The position numbers were made by a program, and so were the translations under genes. The notes beneath the pieces were generated by a model. It ran no database searches, had not been told where the DNA came from, and saw only the letters and a program-made list of their open reading frames with translations. A DNA stretch of 64,000 nucleotides from Amycolatopsis thermalba (GTDB taxonomy: Bacteria > Actinomycetota > Actinomycetes > Mycobacteriales > Pseudonocardiaceae), in assembly GCF_003385215.1 (NCBI RefSeq), contig NZ_PQHW01000012.1, positions 1 through 64,000 on the forward strand. Reading direction: 5' to 3'. How positions within the stretch are numbered: the first letter of the stretch is position 1; every line of letters begins with the position of its first letter. Positions 7,998-16,469 of the stretch are shown piece by piece.

Positions 7998-8617
7998 CGC
8001 GCCGCCTTCGCGAACGCCTCGAGCAGCAGCGCCGTCGATCGCGCACCCGGGTCGAGGTGTCCCGCGCTGCGCTCCCCCAGGTAGGACGCCCGGCCCTTCC
8101 GCGCGACCAGGTCCACAGTGGACTGCGCACCGCTCGCCGCGCCCTCCGCGGCCGCGGCCAGGACCGCCGCGACGTCCGCGCCGCCCGCCTTCTCCGCCGC
8201 CGCGACCGCGGGCAGCAGGGCGTCGACCATCGTCTTGTCGCCCTCCACCGCCTTGCCGCGGGCCTGCACGCCCTCCAGCCCCGCCCGCAGCGCGGCCACG
8301 ACCTCCGCCGCGCCCAGCTCCGGCTGGTTCGACACCACCGTCGACGCCCGCAGGAAAGCCGTGCCGTACAACGGCCCCGCCGCGCCGCCGACCTTCGAAA
8401 TGAGCGTCGTCGCCGCGAGCTTGAGCACCGCGCCCGGCGTGTCCGGCACGGCGCCGTCCAGCGCGGCCACGACGGCCTGGAAACCGCGGTTCATGTTCTC
8501 CCCGTGGTCCCCGTCCCCGATCGCCCGGTCGAGTTCGATCAGCTCGGCGCGGTGCTCGGCGATCACGGCCGCGGCACCCCGCAACGCGTTCGCGACGCCC
8601 TCCGGCGTGCATCCCAT
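7994..8617 (-). CDS. dhaL: Dihydroxyacetone kinase, ADP-binding subunit DhaL
   Basis: A 207-residue DhaL/DAK2-domain protein. LDRAIGDGDHGENM places Asp30, Asp35 and Asp37 to coordinate the two magnesium ions of bound ADP, at the same spacing as E. coli DhaL. In the PTS-dependent kinase, ADP is a fixed cofactor rephosphorylated by DhaM and donates phosphate to dihydroxyacetone held on DhaK. The gene lies four bases after dhaK and overlaps dhaM, forming a dhaKLM operon on the minus strand. Confidence 0.93.
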   Translation of the reverse strand: MGCTPEGVANALRGAAAVIAEHRAELIELDRAIGDGDHGENMNRGFQAVVAALDGAVPDTPGAVLKLAATTLISKVGGAAGPLYGTAFLRASTVVSNQPELGAAEVVAALRAGLEGVQARGKAVEGDKTMVDALLPAVAAAEKAGGADVAAVLAAAAEGAASGAQSTVDLVARKGRASYLGERSAGHLDPGARSTALLLEAFAKAAR

Positions 8618-8621
8618 GTCC

Positions 8622-9623
8622 TCAGGCCTTCCAGCGCAGTGCGGCGGTGTTCACCGGCGCGTCCCACAGTTCCGTCAGCTCGTCGTCGAGCTTGAGCAGG
8701 GTCAGGCTGATGCCCTGCATCTCCAGGCTGGTGATGTAGGGACCCACCAGCCGGCGTTCGACCATGATGCCGCGATCGGCCAGCAGCCGCTCGGCGATGC
8801 CGTGCGCGAGGTACAGCTCGACCAGCGGGGTGGCGCCCATCGAGTTGGTGAACAGCAGCACCCGGTCACCCTCGCCGAACGGCAGGTCCTCCACGATCGC
8901 CCCGACCATGCGCGCCACCAGCGCATCGGCCGGCTCGGCCGGGATCCGCTCCCGGCCCGGCTCGCCGTGGATGCCGATGCCGAACTCGATCTCGTCGGCG
9001 CCCAGGTCGAAGCTGGGCTCGCCGACGTGCGGCACGGTCGGCGCGGTGAGCGCGACCCCGATCGAGCGGACCTGGCCGATGACCTTGCGCGCCAGCGCCT
9101 CCACCGCGTCCAGCGAGTCGCCCCGCTCGGCGGCGGCACCGGCGATCTTCTCCAGCAGCACCGTGCCGCCGACGCCCCGGCGCCCGGCCGTGTAGGTCGA
9201 ATCGGCGACCGCGACGTCGTCGTCGATCACCACGCTGCGCACGTCCAGGTCCTCGGCCGCGGCCAGCTCGCCCGCGGTCTCGAAGTTCAGCACGTCACCG
9301 GTGTAGTTCTTGACGATCAGCAGCGCCCCGGCCTCGCCGGTGGTCGCGCTGATCGCGGCCTGCACGGCGTCCGGCGTCGGCGAGGTGAACACCGCGCCCG
9401 GCACCGCCGCGTCGAGCATGCCGAGCCCGACGAACCCGCCGTGCAGCGGCTCGTGCCCGGACCCGCCGCCGGAGATCACCGCGACCTTGCCAGCCACCGG
9501 CGCGTCGGCGCGCACCACCACGTTCGGGTCCTCCTGGACACGCAGGATGTCCGCGTGCGCGGCGGCCAGCCCGCGCAGCGACTCGGTGACCACGTCCGCC
9601 GGGTCGTTGATGATCTTCTTCAT
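8622..9623 (-). CDS. dhaK: Dihydroxyacetone kinase, substrate-binding subunit DhaK
   Basis: A 333-residue DAK1-domain protein, first gene of dhaKLM. His219 in GIGIHGEPG corresponds to the histidine that binds dihydroxyacetone as a hemiaminal (His218 in E. coli), and SGGGSGHEPLHGG holds the second active-site His57. It forms dihydroxyacetone phosphate for glycolysis. A GGAGG lies five bases before the ATG. The operon feeds C3 units from glycerol or dihydroxyacetone; no local regulator gene is adjacent. Confidence 0.95.
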   Translation of the reverse strand: MKKIINDPADVVTESLRGLAAAHADILRVQEDPNVVVRADAPVAGKVAVISGGGSGHEPLHGGFVGLGMLDAAVPGAVFTSPTPDAVQAAISATTGEAGALLIVKNYTGDVLNFETAGELAAAEDLDVRSVVIDDDVAVADSTYTAGRRGVGGTVLLEKIAGAAAERGDSLDAVEALARKVIGQVRSIGVALTAPTVPHVGEPSFDLGADEIEFGIGIHGEPGRERIPAEPADALVARMVGAIVEDLPFGEGDRVLLFTNSMGATPLVELYLAHGIAERLLADRGIMVERRLVGPYITSLEMQGISLTLLKLDDELTELWDAPVNTAALRWKA

Positions 9624-9657
9624 GCCCGCCTCCTGACTCCGTCGTCGCCCCTTCCTA

Positions 9658-10659
9658 TCAGGACTTGGGCAGCTTCGGCAGGATCGTGCCGACGATGCGC
9701 CGGGCCTTTCCGCACGAGTCGTCCCCGGCGGCGTCGTCGTGGAAGTTGTCGTAGGTGAACTTGACGATCTCGCCCTCGCCGTCGCCGGTCTTCAGGTGGG
9801 TCCAGGCGATGACGCAGCTGTTGCCCGCGTTGGTCCGTTTCTCCTGGTAGCCGGTGACGCCGCCGCCGAGGTCGACGCGGGTGCCGTTGTCGCCCTCGGA
9901 CGGCTCGACGGTCTCGGAGATCCGCAGGTACCCGTCGGCGTTGCCGCCGGACCAGTGGCAGTCGTGCAGACCGCTGGCACCCTTCTCGGTGCCCCGGCCG
10001 AGGACCTCGGCCACCACGGCGTCGTCGGCGAGCGCGCACGGGTCCAGCGGCACCGCCGAGTTCGCCGGACGGCTGAGCCGGGGCGGCCCGGCGTGCATCC
10101 TGGCCACGACCTCGCGGATCACCGTCATCCCGGCGCCGCAGGCGTCCCCACCCTCGTAGGTGACCTGGACGGAGATGCCCAGCGAGGACGTCCGGTGGGT
10201 GACCGCCGAGACGACGCAGCCCTCGTTCTCGGCGGTGTCCGGGTTGTCCAGGTCGTTCTCGACGACCGGCAGGCCTTCCACGACGCCGGCCTCGGGCGCG
10301 ATGGACAGGGGAATGCTGTCGCCCATCGTGAGGCTCAGCCGGGCCTGCTTGCCGCCGGCGTCGGTCACCTCGACGCTGCAGCTGTCCAGGTCGCTGGAGT
10401 AGGGGCTGTCCTCGACCGGCGTGCCGACGCCGCTGACGGTGTCACCCCGCAGCAGGCCGCACGGGTCGACGGTGCGCTGCACGTCCAGCGCGACCTCCGG
10501 GTCGTCGACCGGGACCGCCGCCGCGCTGGTCTGCGTGACGGTGGTGCGCGGGAAGTTCTGCTTGCCCAGATCGGGCCCGCCGCACGCGGAAACGGCCAGG
10601 GCGAGCAGGACCACGGGGACGAAACGGCGAGGCCGGGCGACACGGAGCACGCAGAGCAC
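9658..10659 (-). CDS. DUF3558-like secreted lipoprotein
   Basis: A protein of about 333 residues with a basic N-terminus, a hydrophobic stretch (FVPVVLLALAVSAC) and lipobox VSAC, so it should be cleaved and lipidated at the Cys and anchored outside the membrane. The mature part has Cys pairs typical of DUF3558-like actinobacterial lipoproteins (VDPCGLL, LDPCALA, DSCSVEV, HDCHW) in two repeated halves. Function unknown. The GTG at 10659 is one of two possible starts (also GTG 10650); neither has a strong ribosome site. It lies 34 bases upstream of dhaK but is probably unrelated to it. Confidence 0.7.
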   Translation of the reverse strand: MLCVLRVARPRRFVPVVLLALAVSACGGPDLGKQNFPRTTVTQTSAAAVPVDDPEVALDVQRTVDPCGLLRGDTVSGVGTPVEDSPYSSDLDSCSVEVTDAGGKQARLSLTMGDSIPLSIAPEAGVVEGLPVVENDLDNPDTAENEGCVVSAVTHRTSSLGISVQVTYEGGDACGAGMTVIREVVARMHAGPPRLSRPANSAVPLDPCALADDAVVAEVLGRGTEKGASGLHDCHWSGGNADGYLRISETVEPSEGDNGTRVDLGGGVTGYQEKRTNAGNSCVIAWTHLKTGDGEGEIVKFTYDNFHDDAAGDDSCGKARRIVGTILPKLPKS

Positions 10660-10697
10660 CGTAGCCGCCCGGCCTCGCCGGGATGTTCCGAACCTTC

Positions 10698-10970
10698 CTA
10701 TTCGGCCGGGGTCTCGCCGTCCTCCGACACCGGGACCCGGATCGGCCGCACGAGCGCCCACAGCACGAACAGCGCGGTGAACACCAGCAGGCCGATGCCG
10801 GCCCACAGGTTGATGTTCACCCCCGCCGCCTTCTGCAGCTCGGCCTCGTCGGTGAACGCGATTCCCATGATCGTCAGGACCACGCCGTAGACACCGGTCA
10901 GCAGCGCGATGATCAGCCGGATGTCGAACGCGCCTGCCCGGCGCGTGCCGGCGGGGGTTTCGCTAGCCAT
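10698..10970 (-). CDS. Small two-helix membrane protein, probable symporter partner
   Basis: A 90-residue protein with two transmembrane segments (IIALLTGVYGVVLTIMGIAF and a second of about 20 residues) and hydrophilic ends. A GGAGG lies nine bases before the ATG at 10970. The gene begins 13 bases after the symporter stop, so the two are almost surely co-transcribed. Small partner subunits are known for some sodium/solute symporters, which makes an accessory role plausible, but I do not recognise the family with certainty. Confidence 0.65.
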   Translation of the reverse strand: MASETPAGTRRAGAFDIRLIIALLTGVYGVVLTIMGIAFTDEAELQKAAGVNINLWAGIGLLVFTALFVLWALVRPIRVPVSEDGETPAE

Positions 10971-10983
10971 GTCTGCCAACCTC

Positions 10984-12684
10984 CTAGAAGGCGATGTTCA
11001 GCGCGATCGTGATGACCAGGACGATGCCCGCGAGCAGGCCCGGGTTGCGGTACCAGCCCGCGTCCTCGCCGGTCGTGGAGTGCTGGCGCGACTCCTTGGG
11101 GGTCAGCGAGTAGACCAGCCCGGTCAGCTCCGAAGCCTCGCGCGGCCGCGTCACCGAGGACACGGCGACGCTGACCACGATGTCGACCACGAACGCCGCA
11201 CCGGCGCCGATGAAGCTGGCGCCCTGGCCGGGCAGGTCCCACACCCCGGTCTCGGCGAGCAGGAACACCACGATCGCCGACGCGGTACCGGACAGCAGGC
11301 CGATCCAGGCCGCCGCGGGCGTCATCCGCTTCCAGAACATGCCCAGGATGAACGTGGCGAACAGCGGCGCGTTGAAGAACGAGAACAGCTGCTGCAGGTA
11401 GTCCATCAGGTTCGAGTACTGCGAGGCGATCCCGGCCGTGCCGATGGCGAGGATCGTGGCGCCCGCGGTGACCCAGCGGCCCATGTTCAGGTAGTACGAG
11501 TCCGGCTTGTCCTTCTTGATGTAGGCCTGCCAGATGTCGTACGTGAACACGGTGTTGAACGAGCTCAGGTTCGCCGCCATACCGGCCATGAACGAGGCCA
11601 GCAGACCGGCGATCGCGACACCCAGCACACCGTTGGGCAGCAGGTCGCGCATGAGCAGCAGCAGCGCGTCGTTGAAGGTCGCGCCGCTGGGGGCGGACCC
11701 GCCGTCGAGCAGGGCCTGCTTGTTCTGGCCCTGCAGCTCGGTGACCGTGACCGCGGCGATCATGCCGGGGATGATCACGATGAACGGGACCAGCATCTTC
11801 GGGAACGCGCCGATGATCGGCGTGCGGCGGGCCGCGGACATGCTCTTCGACGCCATAGCGCGCTGGACCTCGACGAAGTTCGTGGTCCAGTAGCCGAAGG
11901 ACAGCACGAAGCCGAGACCGAACACCAGGCCCAGCACCGACAGGAAGTTGCTGCCGAACCCGGTCAGCTGGTTGCCCGGCCAGGAGCTCAGCTGCTCCGC
12001 GCCGCCGGGGCTGTTCGTGACCTTGTCGACCAGGCCGTTCCAGCCGCCGACCTTGTAGAGGCCGACGATCGTCAGCGGCACCAGCGCGGCGACGATGACG
12101 AAGAACTGCAGCACCTCGTTGTAGATGGCGGCGGACAGGCCGCCGAGCGCGGTGTAGGCGAGCACGATGACCGCGGCGATGACGATCGAGAACCAGATCG
12201 GCCAGCCCAGCAGCAGGTTCACCACGCTGGCCAGCAGGTACAGGTTCGCCCCGGCGATGAGGATCTGCGCCAGGGCGAAGCTGATGCCGTTGGTCAGGTG
12301 GGCGCCGGTGCCGAAGCGGCGCCGCATGAACTCCGGCACGCTGCGGACCTTCGACCCGTAGTAGAACGGCATCATCACGATGCCGAGGAACAGCATCGCG
12401 GGGATCGCGCCGATCCAGAAGTAGTGGGCGGTCGGCAGGCCGTACTGCGCGCCGTTGGCCGACATCCCCATCACTTCGATGGCGCCGAGGTTGGCGGAGA
12501 TGAAGGCGAGCCCGGTGACCCAGGCCGGCAGGGAACGGCCGGACAGGAAGAAGTCGATGCTGCTCGACACCTGTTTCCGGGCCAGGTAGCCGATGCCGAG
12601 CACCAGCACGAAGTAGAACGCGAGCAACACGTAGTCGATCGCGTGCGCATCAAGTCGCAGGTTCGCTGCGGCTAGGACATGCAC
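10984..12684 (-). CDS. Sodium:solute symporter (SSS/SGLT family)
   Basis: A 566-residue membrane protein with about 13-14 helices. It opens with YVLLAFYFVLVLGIGYLARK and SIDFFLSGRSLPAW, signatures of the SSS family, and the FISANLGAIEVMG segment around helix 2 is typical of SGLT-like sugar carriers. It should import a small organic solute with sodium; sugar is the best guess but is not proven. The GTG at 12684 is preceded by GGAGG seven bases upstream, which fixes the start. It is the first gene of a two-gene unit with the small membrane protein. Confidence 0.85.
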   Translation of the reverse strand: MHVLAAANLRLDAHAIDYVLLAFYFVLVLGIGYLARKQVSSSIDFFLSGRSLPAWVTGLAFISANLGAIEVMGMSANGAQYGLPTAHYFWIGAIPAMLFLGIVMMPFYYGSKVRSVPEFMRRRFGTGAHLTNGISFALAQILIAGANLYLLASVVNLLLGWPIWFSIVIAAVIVLAYTALGGLSAAIYNEVLQFFVIVAALVPLTIVGLYKVGGWNGLVDKVTNSPGGAEQLSSWPGNQLTGFGSNFLSVLGLVFGLGFVLSFGYWTTNFVEVQRAMASKSMSAARRTPIIGAFPKMLVPFIVIIPGMIAAVTVTELQGQNKQALLDGGSAPSGATFNDALLLLMRDLLPNGVLGVAIAGLLASFMAGMAANLSSFNTVFTYDIWQAYIKKDKPDSYYLNMGRWVTAGATILAIGTAGIASQYSNLMDYLQQLFSFFNAPLFATFILGMFWKRMTPAAAWIGLLSGTASAIVVFLLAETGVWDLPGQGASFIGAGAAFVVDIVVSVAVSSVTRPREASELTGLVYSLTPKESRQHSTTGEDAGWYRNPGLLAGIVLVITIALNIAF

Positions 12685-12869
12685 CGATGCACCTCCGGGA
12701 GTCCAACATCTCCGAACAAAAATCACCACGATCGAGTGACGAGCGCACATTACTACGCGGTATCCCGGCTGTGCACGCCAGCAGGCACGCCTTGACCGTG
12801 TCGAGATCAAACCGGTGACAACCCAACAGCGCAGCGTCACACGGCGCAACTCGGACCCCCGGACGCACG
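12685..12869. promoter_or_regulatory. Upstream region of the symporter operon
   Basis: About 185 bp between the nucS terminator and the symporter start must hold the symporter promoter. It is less GC-rich near the gene (ACAAAAATCACC at 12716 onward). TGTG and TCAC half-sites occur (reverse strand, about 12735-12749) but with one base too few for a Crp/GlxR box, so I assign no regulator. Confidence 0.3.
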
Positions 12870-12909
12870 ACGGCCCCCGCACGGCTCGTGGTCGCCGCGC
12901 GGGGGCCGT
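12870..12909 (-). terminator. Hairpin terminator after nucS
   Basis: An 11-bp perfect inverted repeat, ACGGCCCCCGC at 12870-12880 and GCGGGGGCCGT at 12899-12909, starts ten bases past the nucS stop. No T-run follows, as is usual in actinomycetes. Confidence 0.75.
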
Positions 12910-12919
12910 CGATCGCAGG

Positions 12920-13579
12920 TCAGAACAGGCGGAGGTCGTCCGATTCGGTGCCGCGCAGGGCGTCGTAGTCCAGCGTGAGGCAGCGGATGCCGCGGTCCTC
13001 GGCGAGCGTGCGGGCCTGCGGCTTGATCAGCTGCGCGGCGAACACGCCCTGCACCGGCGCCAGCAGCGGGTCGCGGTTGAGCAGCTCCAGGTAGCGGGTC
13101 AGCTGCTCGACGCCGTCGATCTCGCCGCGGCGCTTGATCTCGACCGCCACCGAACCGCCGTCGGCGTCGCGGGCGAGGATGTCGACCGGCCCGATCGCCG
13201 TCGGGTACTCGCGGCGGACCAGCGTGTACCCCTCGCCGAGCGTGGTGATGTGCTCGGCCAGCAGCTCCTGCAGGTGCGCCTCGACGCCGTCCTTCTGCAG
13301 GCCCGGCTCGGCGCCGAGGTCGTGGCTGATCTCGTCGATCCGCTCCTCGATCGTGATGACGAGCTTCTCGCCTGCCTTGTTCTGCACCGTCCAGATGTCA
13401 TCGTCCTCGATCAGCCAGCACGGTGGGCTCATCCAGTTCAGCGGCTTGTAGGCGCGGTCGTCGGAGTGCACCGACACCGAGCCGTCGGCCTTGATGAGCA
13501 GCAACCGGGTGGCCATCGGGAGGTGGGCCGTCAGGCGGCCGGCGTAGTCCACTTGGCAACGAGCGATCACGAGACGCAC
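12920..13579 (-). CDS. nucS: Mismatch-specific endonuclease NucS/EndoMS
   Basis: A 219-residue protein starting [16 protein letters not shown], the conserved NucS N-terminal DNA-binding domain, with SPPCWL typical of actinobacterial members. The C-terminal RecB-like nuclease domain shows Asp133 (GPVDILA), Glu147 and Lys149 (VAVEIKRRG). NucS makes double-strand breaks at G:T, G:G and T:T mismatches and provides the non-MutS mismatch repair of actinomycetes, working with the beta clamp. The GTG at 13579 fits the family start exactly. It is divergent from a Nudix hydrolase gene 37 bases away. Confidence 0.93.
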   Translation of the reverse strand: MRLVIARCQVDYAGRLTAHLPMATRLLLIKADGSVSVHSDDRAYKPLNWMSPPCWLIEDDDIWTVQNKAGEKLVITIEERIDEISHDLGAEPGLQKDGVEAHLQELLAEHITTLGEGYTLVRREYPTAIGPVDILARDADGGSVAVEIKRRGEIDGVEQLTRYLELLNRDPLLAPVQGVFAAQLIKPQARTLAEDRGIRCLTLDYDALRGTESDDLRLF

Positions 13580-13616
13580 CCGGCGAGGGTAGAAGATGCT
13601 TCGGCAGACTGGTCGC

Positions 13617-14153
13617 GTGGATCCCATCGAACGGCTCGGCTCGCGCGAGGTGTACCGGAACGACTGGATGACGGTGCGCGAGGACGCCATCCGCCGCCCG
13701 GACGGCTCGCCCGGCATCTACGGCGTGGTCGACAAGCCCGCCTACGCGCTGGTGATCCCGCTCGACGGCGACCGGCTGCACCTGGTCGAGCAGTACCGGT
13801 ACCCGCTGGGCCTGCGGCGGTGGGAGTTCCCGCAGGGCACCGCGCCCGGGCTGGCCGAGCTGGACCCGCTCGAGCTGGCGGCGCGGGAGCTGCGGGAGGA
13901 GACCGGGCTGGTGGCCGGTTCGCTGACCGACCTCGGGCTGCTCGACGTCGCGCCGGGCATGTCGAGCCAGCGCGGCCGGGTCTACCTGGCGACGGAGCTG
14001 GCCGAGGGGCCGCACGAGCGCGAGCACGAGGAACAGGACATGCGCACGGCGTGGTTCGGCCGGGACGAGTTCGAGAAGATGATCACGCGCGGGGAGATCA
14101 CGGACGCCCAGTCGATCGCCGCGTACGGACTCCTGCTGCTGCACGAACGCTAG
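13617..14153 (+). CDS. Nudix hydrolase, ADP-ribose pyrophosphatase type
   Basis: A 178-residue protein with the Nudix core [11 protein letters not shown] preceded by [10 protein letters not shown], the arrangement of ADP-ribose/NDP-sugar pyrophosphatases; the Glu residues bind magnesium. It probably hydrolyses ADP-ribose or related nucleoside diphosphate derivatives in the cytosol. The GTG at 13617 is chosen because homologues begin [16 protein letters not shown]; an in-frame ATG at 13596 would leave almost no space for the divergent nucS promoter. No clear ribosome site, so the message may be leaderless. Confidence 0.85.
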   Translation: MDPIERLGSREVYRNDWMTVREDAIRRPDGSPGIYGVVDKPAYALVIPLDGDRLHLVEQYRYPLGLRRWEFPQGTAPGLAELDPLELAARELREETGLVAGSLTDLGLLDVAPGMSSQRGRVYLATELAEGPHEREHEEQDMRTAWFGRDEFEKMITRGEITDAQSIAAYGLLLLHER

Positions 14154-14217
14154 CTGCGCCGCGCGCGGCAGCGGGGCCGGCGGCGAGGGCGTTTTCCGCG
14201 CCGCCGCGCCCGTCAGG

Positions 14218-14835
14218 TCAGCCGCCCGGGTAGGAGCAGATCGCGGCGACGATGTTCGAGTTCTCGGCGACCGGCTTGCCGTCCACGGTGATCTTGCAGC
14301 TGTTCGGCTGGGCGTCGATGTCGGTGGTCACCGGGGTGACCGTGATCGACGTGAAGCCGAGGTCCTCGACGCCCAGGGCCCTGGACCAGGTCTGCCCGGC
14401 CTCGACGATCTCCTGGTTGTTCACGCTGAGCCCGCTGGTCCAGTTGAGGTTGCTCCGCTGGCCAGTGGTCACCTCGAGCAGGATCTGGTGCGCTGCGGCG
14501 GCCGGGTCGCCACTGGTCGGGGTCGAGTCGTTGACCTCGTCGACCGCGGCGCCGAAGACGGCGGCCCACAGGATGCAGACCACCAGGCCGACCGCGGAGC
14601 ACACGACACCGGCGATGGCGAGCCCCTTGTTCGTCGCGGCGCCCTTGGTGGCGCGGGACAGGCCGACCAGCGACAGGATCAGGCCGATGATGACCAGCGG
14701 CCACGCCACGACGCCGACGAGCGGGATGAAGGCGAACACGAGGCCGACGAGGCCGAGGACGAAACCCGCGGTTCCGAGGCCGTTCTTCGGCGGCGCGGGA
14801 GTGGGCGCGGGCGAGGCGTAGGGCGGATGAGTCAC
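14218..14835 (-). CDS. DUF4190-type membrane protein with extracytoplasmic C-terminus
   Basis: A 205-residue protein: a Pro/Ala-rich N-terminal tail, then three hydrophobic segments between about 19 and 100 in the DUF4190 pattern (GLGTAGFVLGLVGLVFAFIP; LVIIGLILSLVGL; GLAIAGVVCSAVGLVVCIL), then a 100-residue soluble domain with two Cys that could form a disulfide outside the cell. The fold of the last part resembles small secreted domains found behind DUF4190 in actinomycetes; the role is unknown. Converges with the Nudix gene. Confidence 0.65.
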   Translation of the reverse strand: MTHPPYASPAPTPAPPKNGLGTAGFVLGLVGLVFAFIPLVGVVAWPLVIIGLILSLVGLSRATKGAATNKGLAIAGVVCSAVGLVVCILWAAVFGAAVDEVNDSTPTSGDPAAAAHQILLEVTTGQRSNLNWTSGLSVNNQEIVEAGQTWSRALGVEDLGFTSITVTPVTTDIDAQPNSCKITVDGKPVAENSNIVAAICSYPGG

Positions 14836-15020
14836 GAGTGTTCCTTGACGGGCACGCGCAGCGGGCCGTCCCGCTGCGTCACACCGTCAATCGCCGCGCG
14901 CTCGCGCTTGTAACAGCGTTCAAGCGGACCAGCCGGCAGAAGTGGATCTTGACCGGGACCGTCCACAGTGGCACTGAGCTGCACGGACGATCACCGTTCC
15001 GGCCACGACGGAACTCAGTG

Positions 15021-15039
15021 GCTGAACTTTCAGTTCACC
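15021..15039 (-). terminator. Short hairpin downstream of the enoyl-CoA hydratase gene
   Basis: TGAACT (15023-15028), loop TTC, AGTTCA (15032-15037), extended by further G-C pairs outside one mismatch. It lies about 26 bases past the stop of the minus-strand gene and could end its transcript. The remaining bases of 14836-15020 show nothing I can name. Confidence 0.45.
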
Positions 15040-15064
15040 CGAACGGCGCAGCGAAAACCACGGC

Positions 15065-15838
15065 TCAGGCGGGCCACTCCGGCTTCCGCTTCTCCAGGAA
15101 CGACGCCATCCCCTCCCGCGCCGCGGGGGTCTGCGACGCCGCCGCCATCACCTCGACCGCGATCGCGTACGCGTCGGCCTCCGGGCGGTCCAGCTGGGTG
15201 TACAGGGTCTGCTTCCCGAGCGCCTTGCTGGCCCGGCTGCCGCGCGTGGCCCGGCCCAGCAGCTCGGCCACCGCGGTGTCCAGGTCCGCGTCCGGCACCA
15301 CCCGGTTCACCAGGCCCCACTCCAGCGCCGTCGCCGCGTCGATGACGTCTCCGGTCAGCGCCAGCTCCATCAGCCGCTTGCGCCCGATCGACCGCGCGAC
15401 CGGCACCGCCGGCGTGTGGCAGAACCAGCCGCCCTTGCCGCCGGGCAGCGCGAAGCCCGCCGACTCGGCCGCGACCGCCAGGTCACACGACGCCACCAGC
15501 TGGCACCCCGCCGCCGTGGCCAGCCCGTGCACCCGCGCGATCACCACCTGCGGCACCGACTCCATCGTCCGCATCAGCCGCGTGCACAGGGTGAGCAGGC
15601 GCCGCACCCCGTCCAGGTCCCGCGCGGCCACGTCGCCGAAGTCGTGGCCCGCCGAGAACACCGGGCCAGCCCCCGCCAGCACGATGCCCGTCGCGTCGGT
15701 CGCCGCCGCCTCCTCGAACGCCGCCAGCAGCTCGGCCAGGTGGGCTTCGGAGAGTGAGTTGCGGCGCGCGGCGCGGTTCATCGTGATCGTCACCGTCGCG
15801 TCGTCGCGCTTGACCAGGATGTGCTCGTACTCGGCCAT
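15065..15838 (-). CDS. Enoyl-CoA hydratase/isomerase family protein (ECHDC3-like)
   Basis: A 257-residue crotonase-fold protein. The two oxyanion-hole segments are present (SAGHDFGDV near 65 and GLATAAGCQLVA near 107). The region that normally carries the catalytic Glu pair reads ALPGGKGGWFCHTPAVPVA, like ECHDC3-type proteins, instead of the classic PEVxLGLIPGAGG, so hydratase activity is doubtful and another acyl-CoA reaction is possible. Monocistronic on the minus strand. Confidence 0.8.
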   Translation of the reverse strand: MAEYEHILVKRDDATVTITMNRAARRNSLSEAHLAELLAAFEEAAATDATGIVLAGAGPVFSAGHDFGDVAARDLDGVRRLLTLCTRLMRTMESVPQVVIARVHGLATAAGCQLVASCDLAVAAESAGFALPGGKGGWFCHTPAVPVARSIGRKRLMELALTGDVIDAATALEWGLVNRVVPDADLDTAVAELLGRATRGSRASKALGKQTLYTQLDRPEADAYAIAVEVMAAASQTPAAREGMASFLEKRKPEWPA

Positions 15839-15962
15839 ACTCCGACGCTACCTCTTGGCGGCCGTGTTGTGCTCCCCCTGACGAGGGTCGGGGTGGTGCG
15901 CTGCCGTTCGGGTCCTGCTCGCCGGGACATCCACCGGATCGTCCACCTCGCGCTGGCGGTGA

Positions 15963-16469
15963 TGCAGCAGGTGGAGGCGGGCACGGCAGGGCACGCCGGC
16001 CTCCGGGAAGCCGTTCGACGAACACCCGCGACGGCACGTGTCCGGGCCTGCCGGGATGCGCGCCACGACCACGACCACCCTGCGGCTGGTCATCGACCTG
16101 GTGCTGGGTGTGCTGACACTCGCCGTTCTGGCGCTCGGAATCCGGGGTGTGGCACGCGCTCGCCACTGGGCGACGCGGATGGCGGGGCGGCCGTGGTGGC
16201 GCGTGGTTCTCCGGCTGGCGCCGGGACTGGTGACGGTCGTGGTGCTCGTGACTCTGCCGGGCCTGCTGGGTGCGGTCGTCGGCGGCGGGCGGGACCTGAC
16301 GTTCGAACAGGTCGCGTACTACTCGCCGGCGCTCGTCGACTGGATCGCGTCCGCGACGCTGGTCCAGGCGGCCGCGCTCGTCGCGCGCTCGACGGCGTTC
16401 CGCGGGGTCAGCCCCGGTCGAGCACGGCCTGCAGGAACTCCCGCGTTCGTTCGTGGTCCGGGTTCGTGA
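15963..16469 (+). pseudogene. Remnant of a serine hydrolase with C-terminal membrane domain
   Basis: A frame open after a TGA at 15960-15962 reads SGKPFDEHPRRHVSGPAGM, similar to the part of beta-lactamase-like serine hydrolases just before their PxGM motif, and then jumps directly to a C-terminal membrane domain (LRLVIDLVLGVLTLAVLALG; AYYSPALVDWIASATLVQAA) typical of the same family. The catalytic SxxK domain upstream and the central region are missing, so a large internal deletion is likely. The 3' end overlaps the convergent ehuA gene by 62 bases. A short membrane protein starting at ATG 16056 cannot be excluded. Confidence 0.5.

Noticed and set aside
12720-12760. Crp/GlxR site ahead of the symporter gene
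   Set aside because: TGTG and TCAC half-sites have the wrong spacing by one base.
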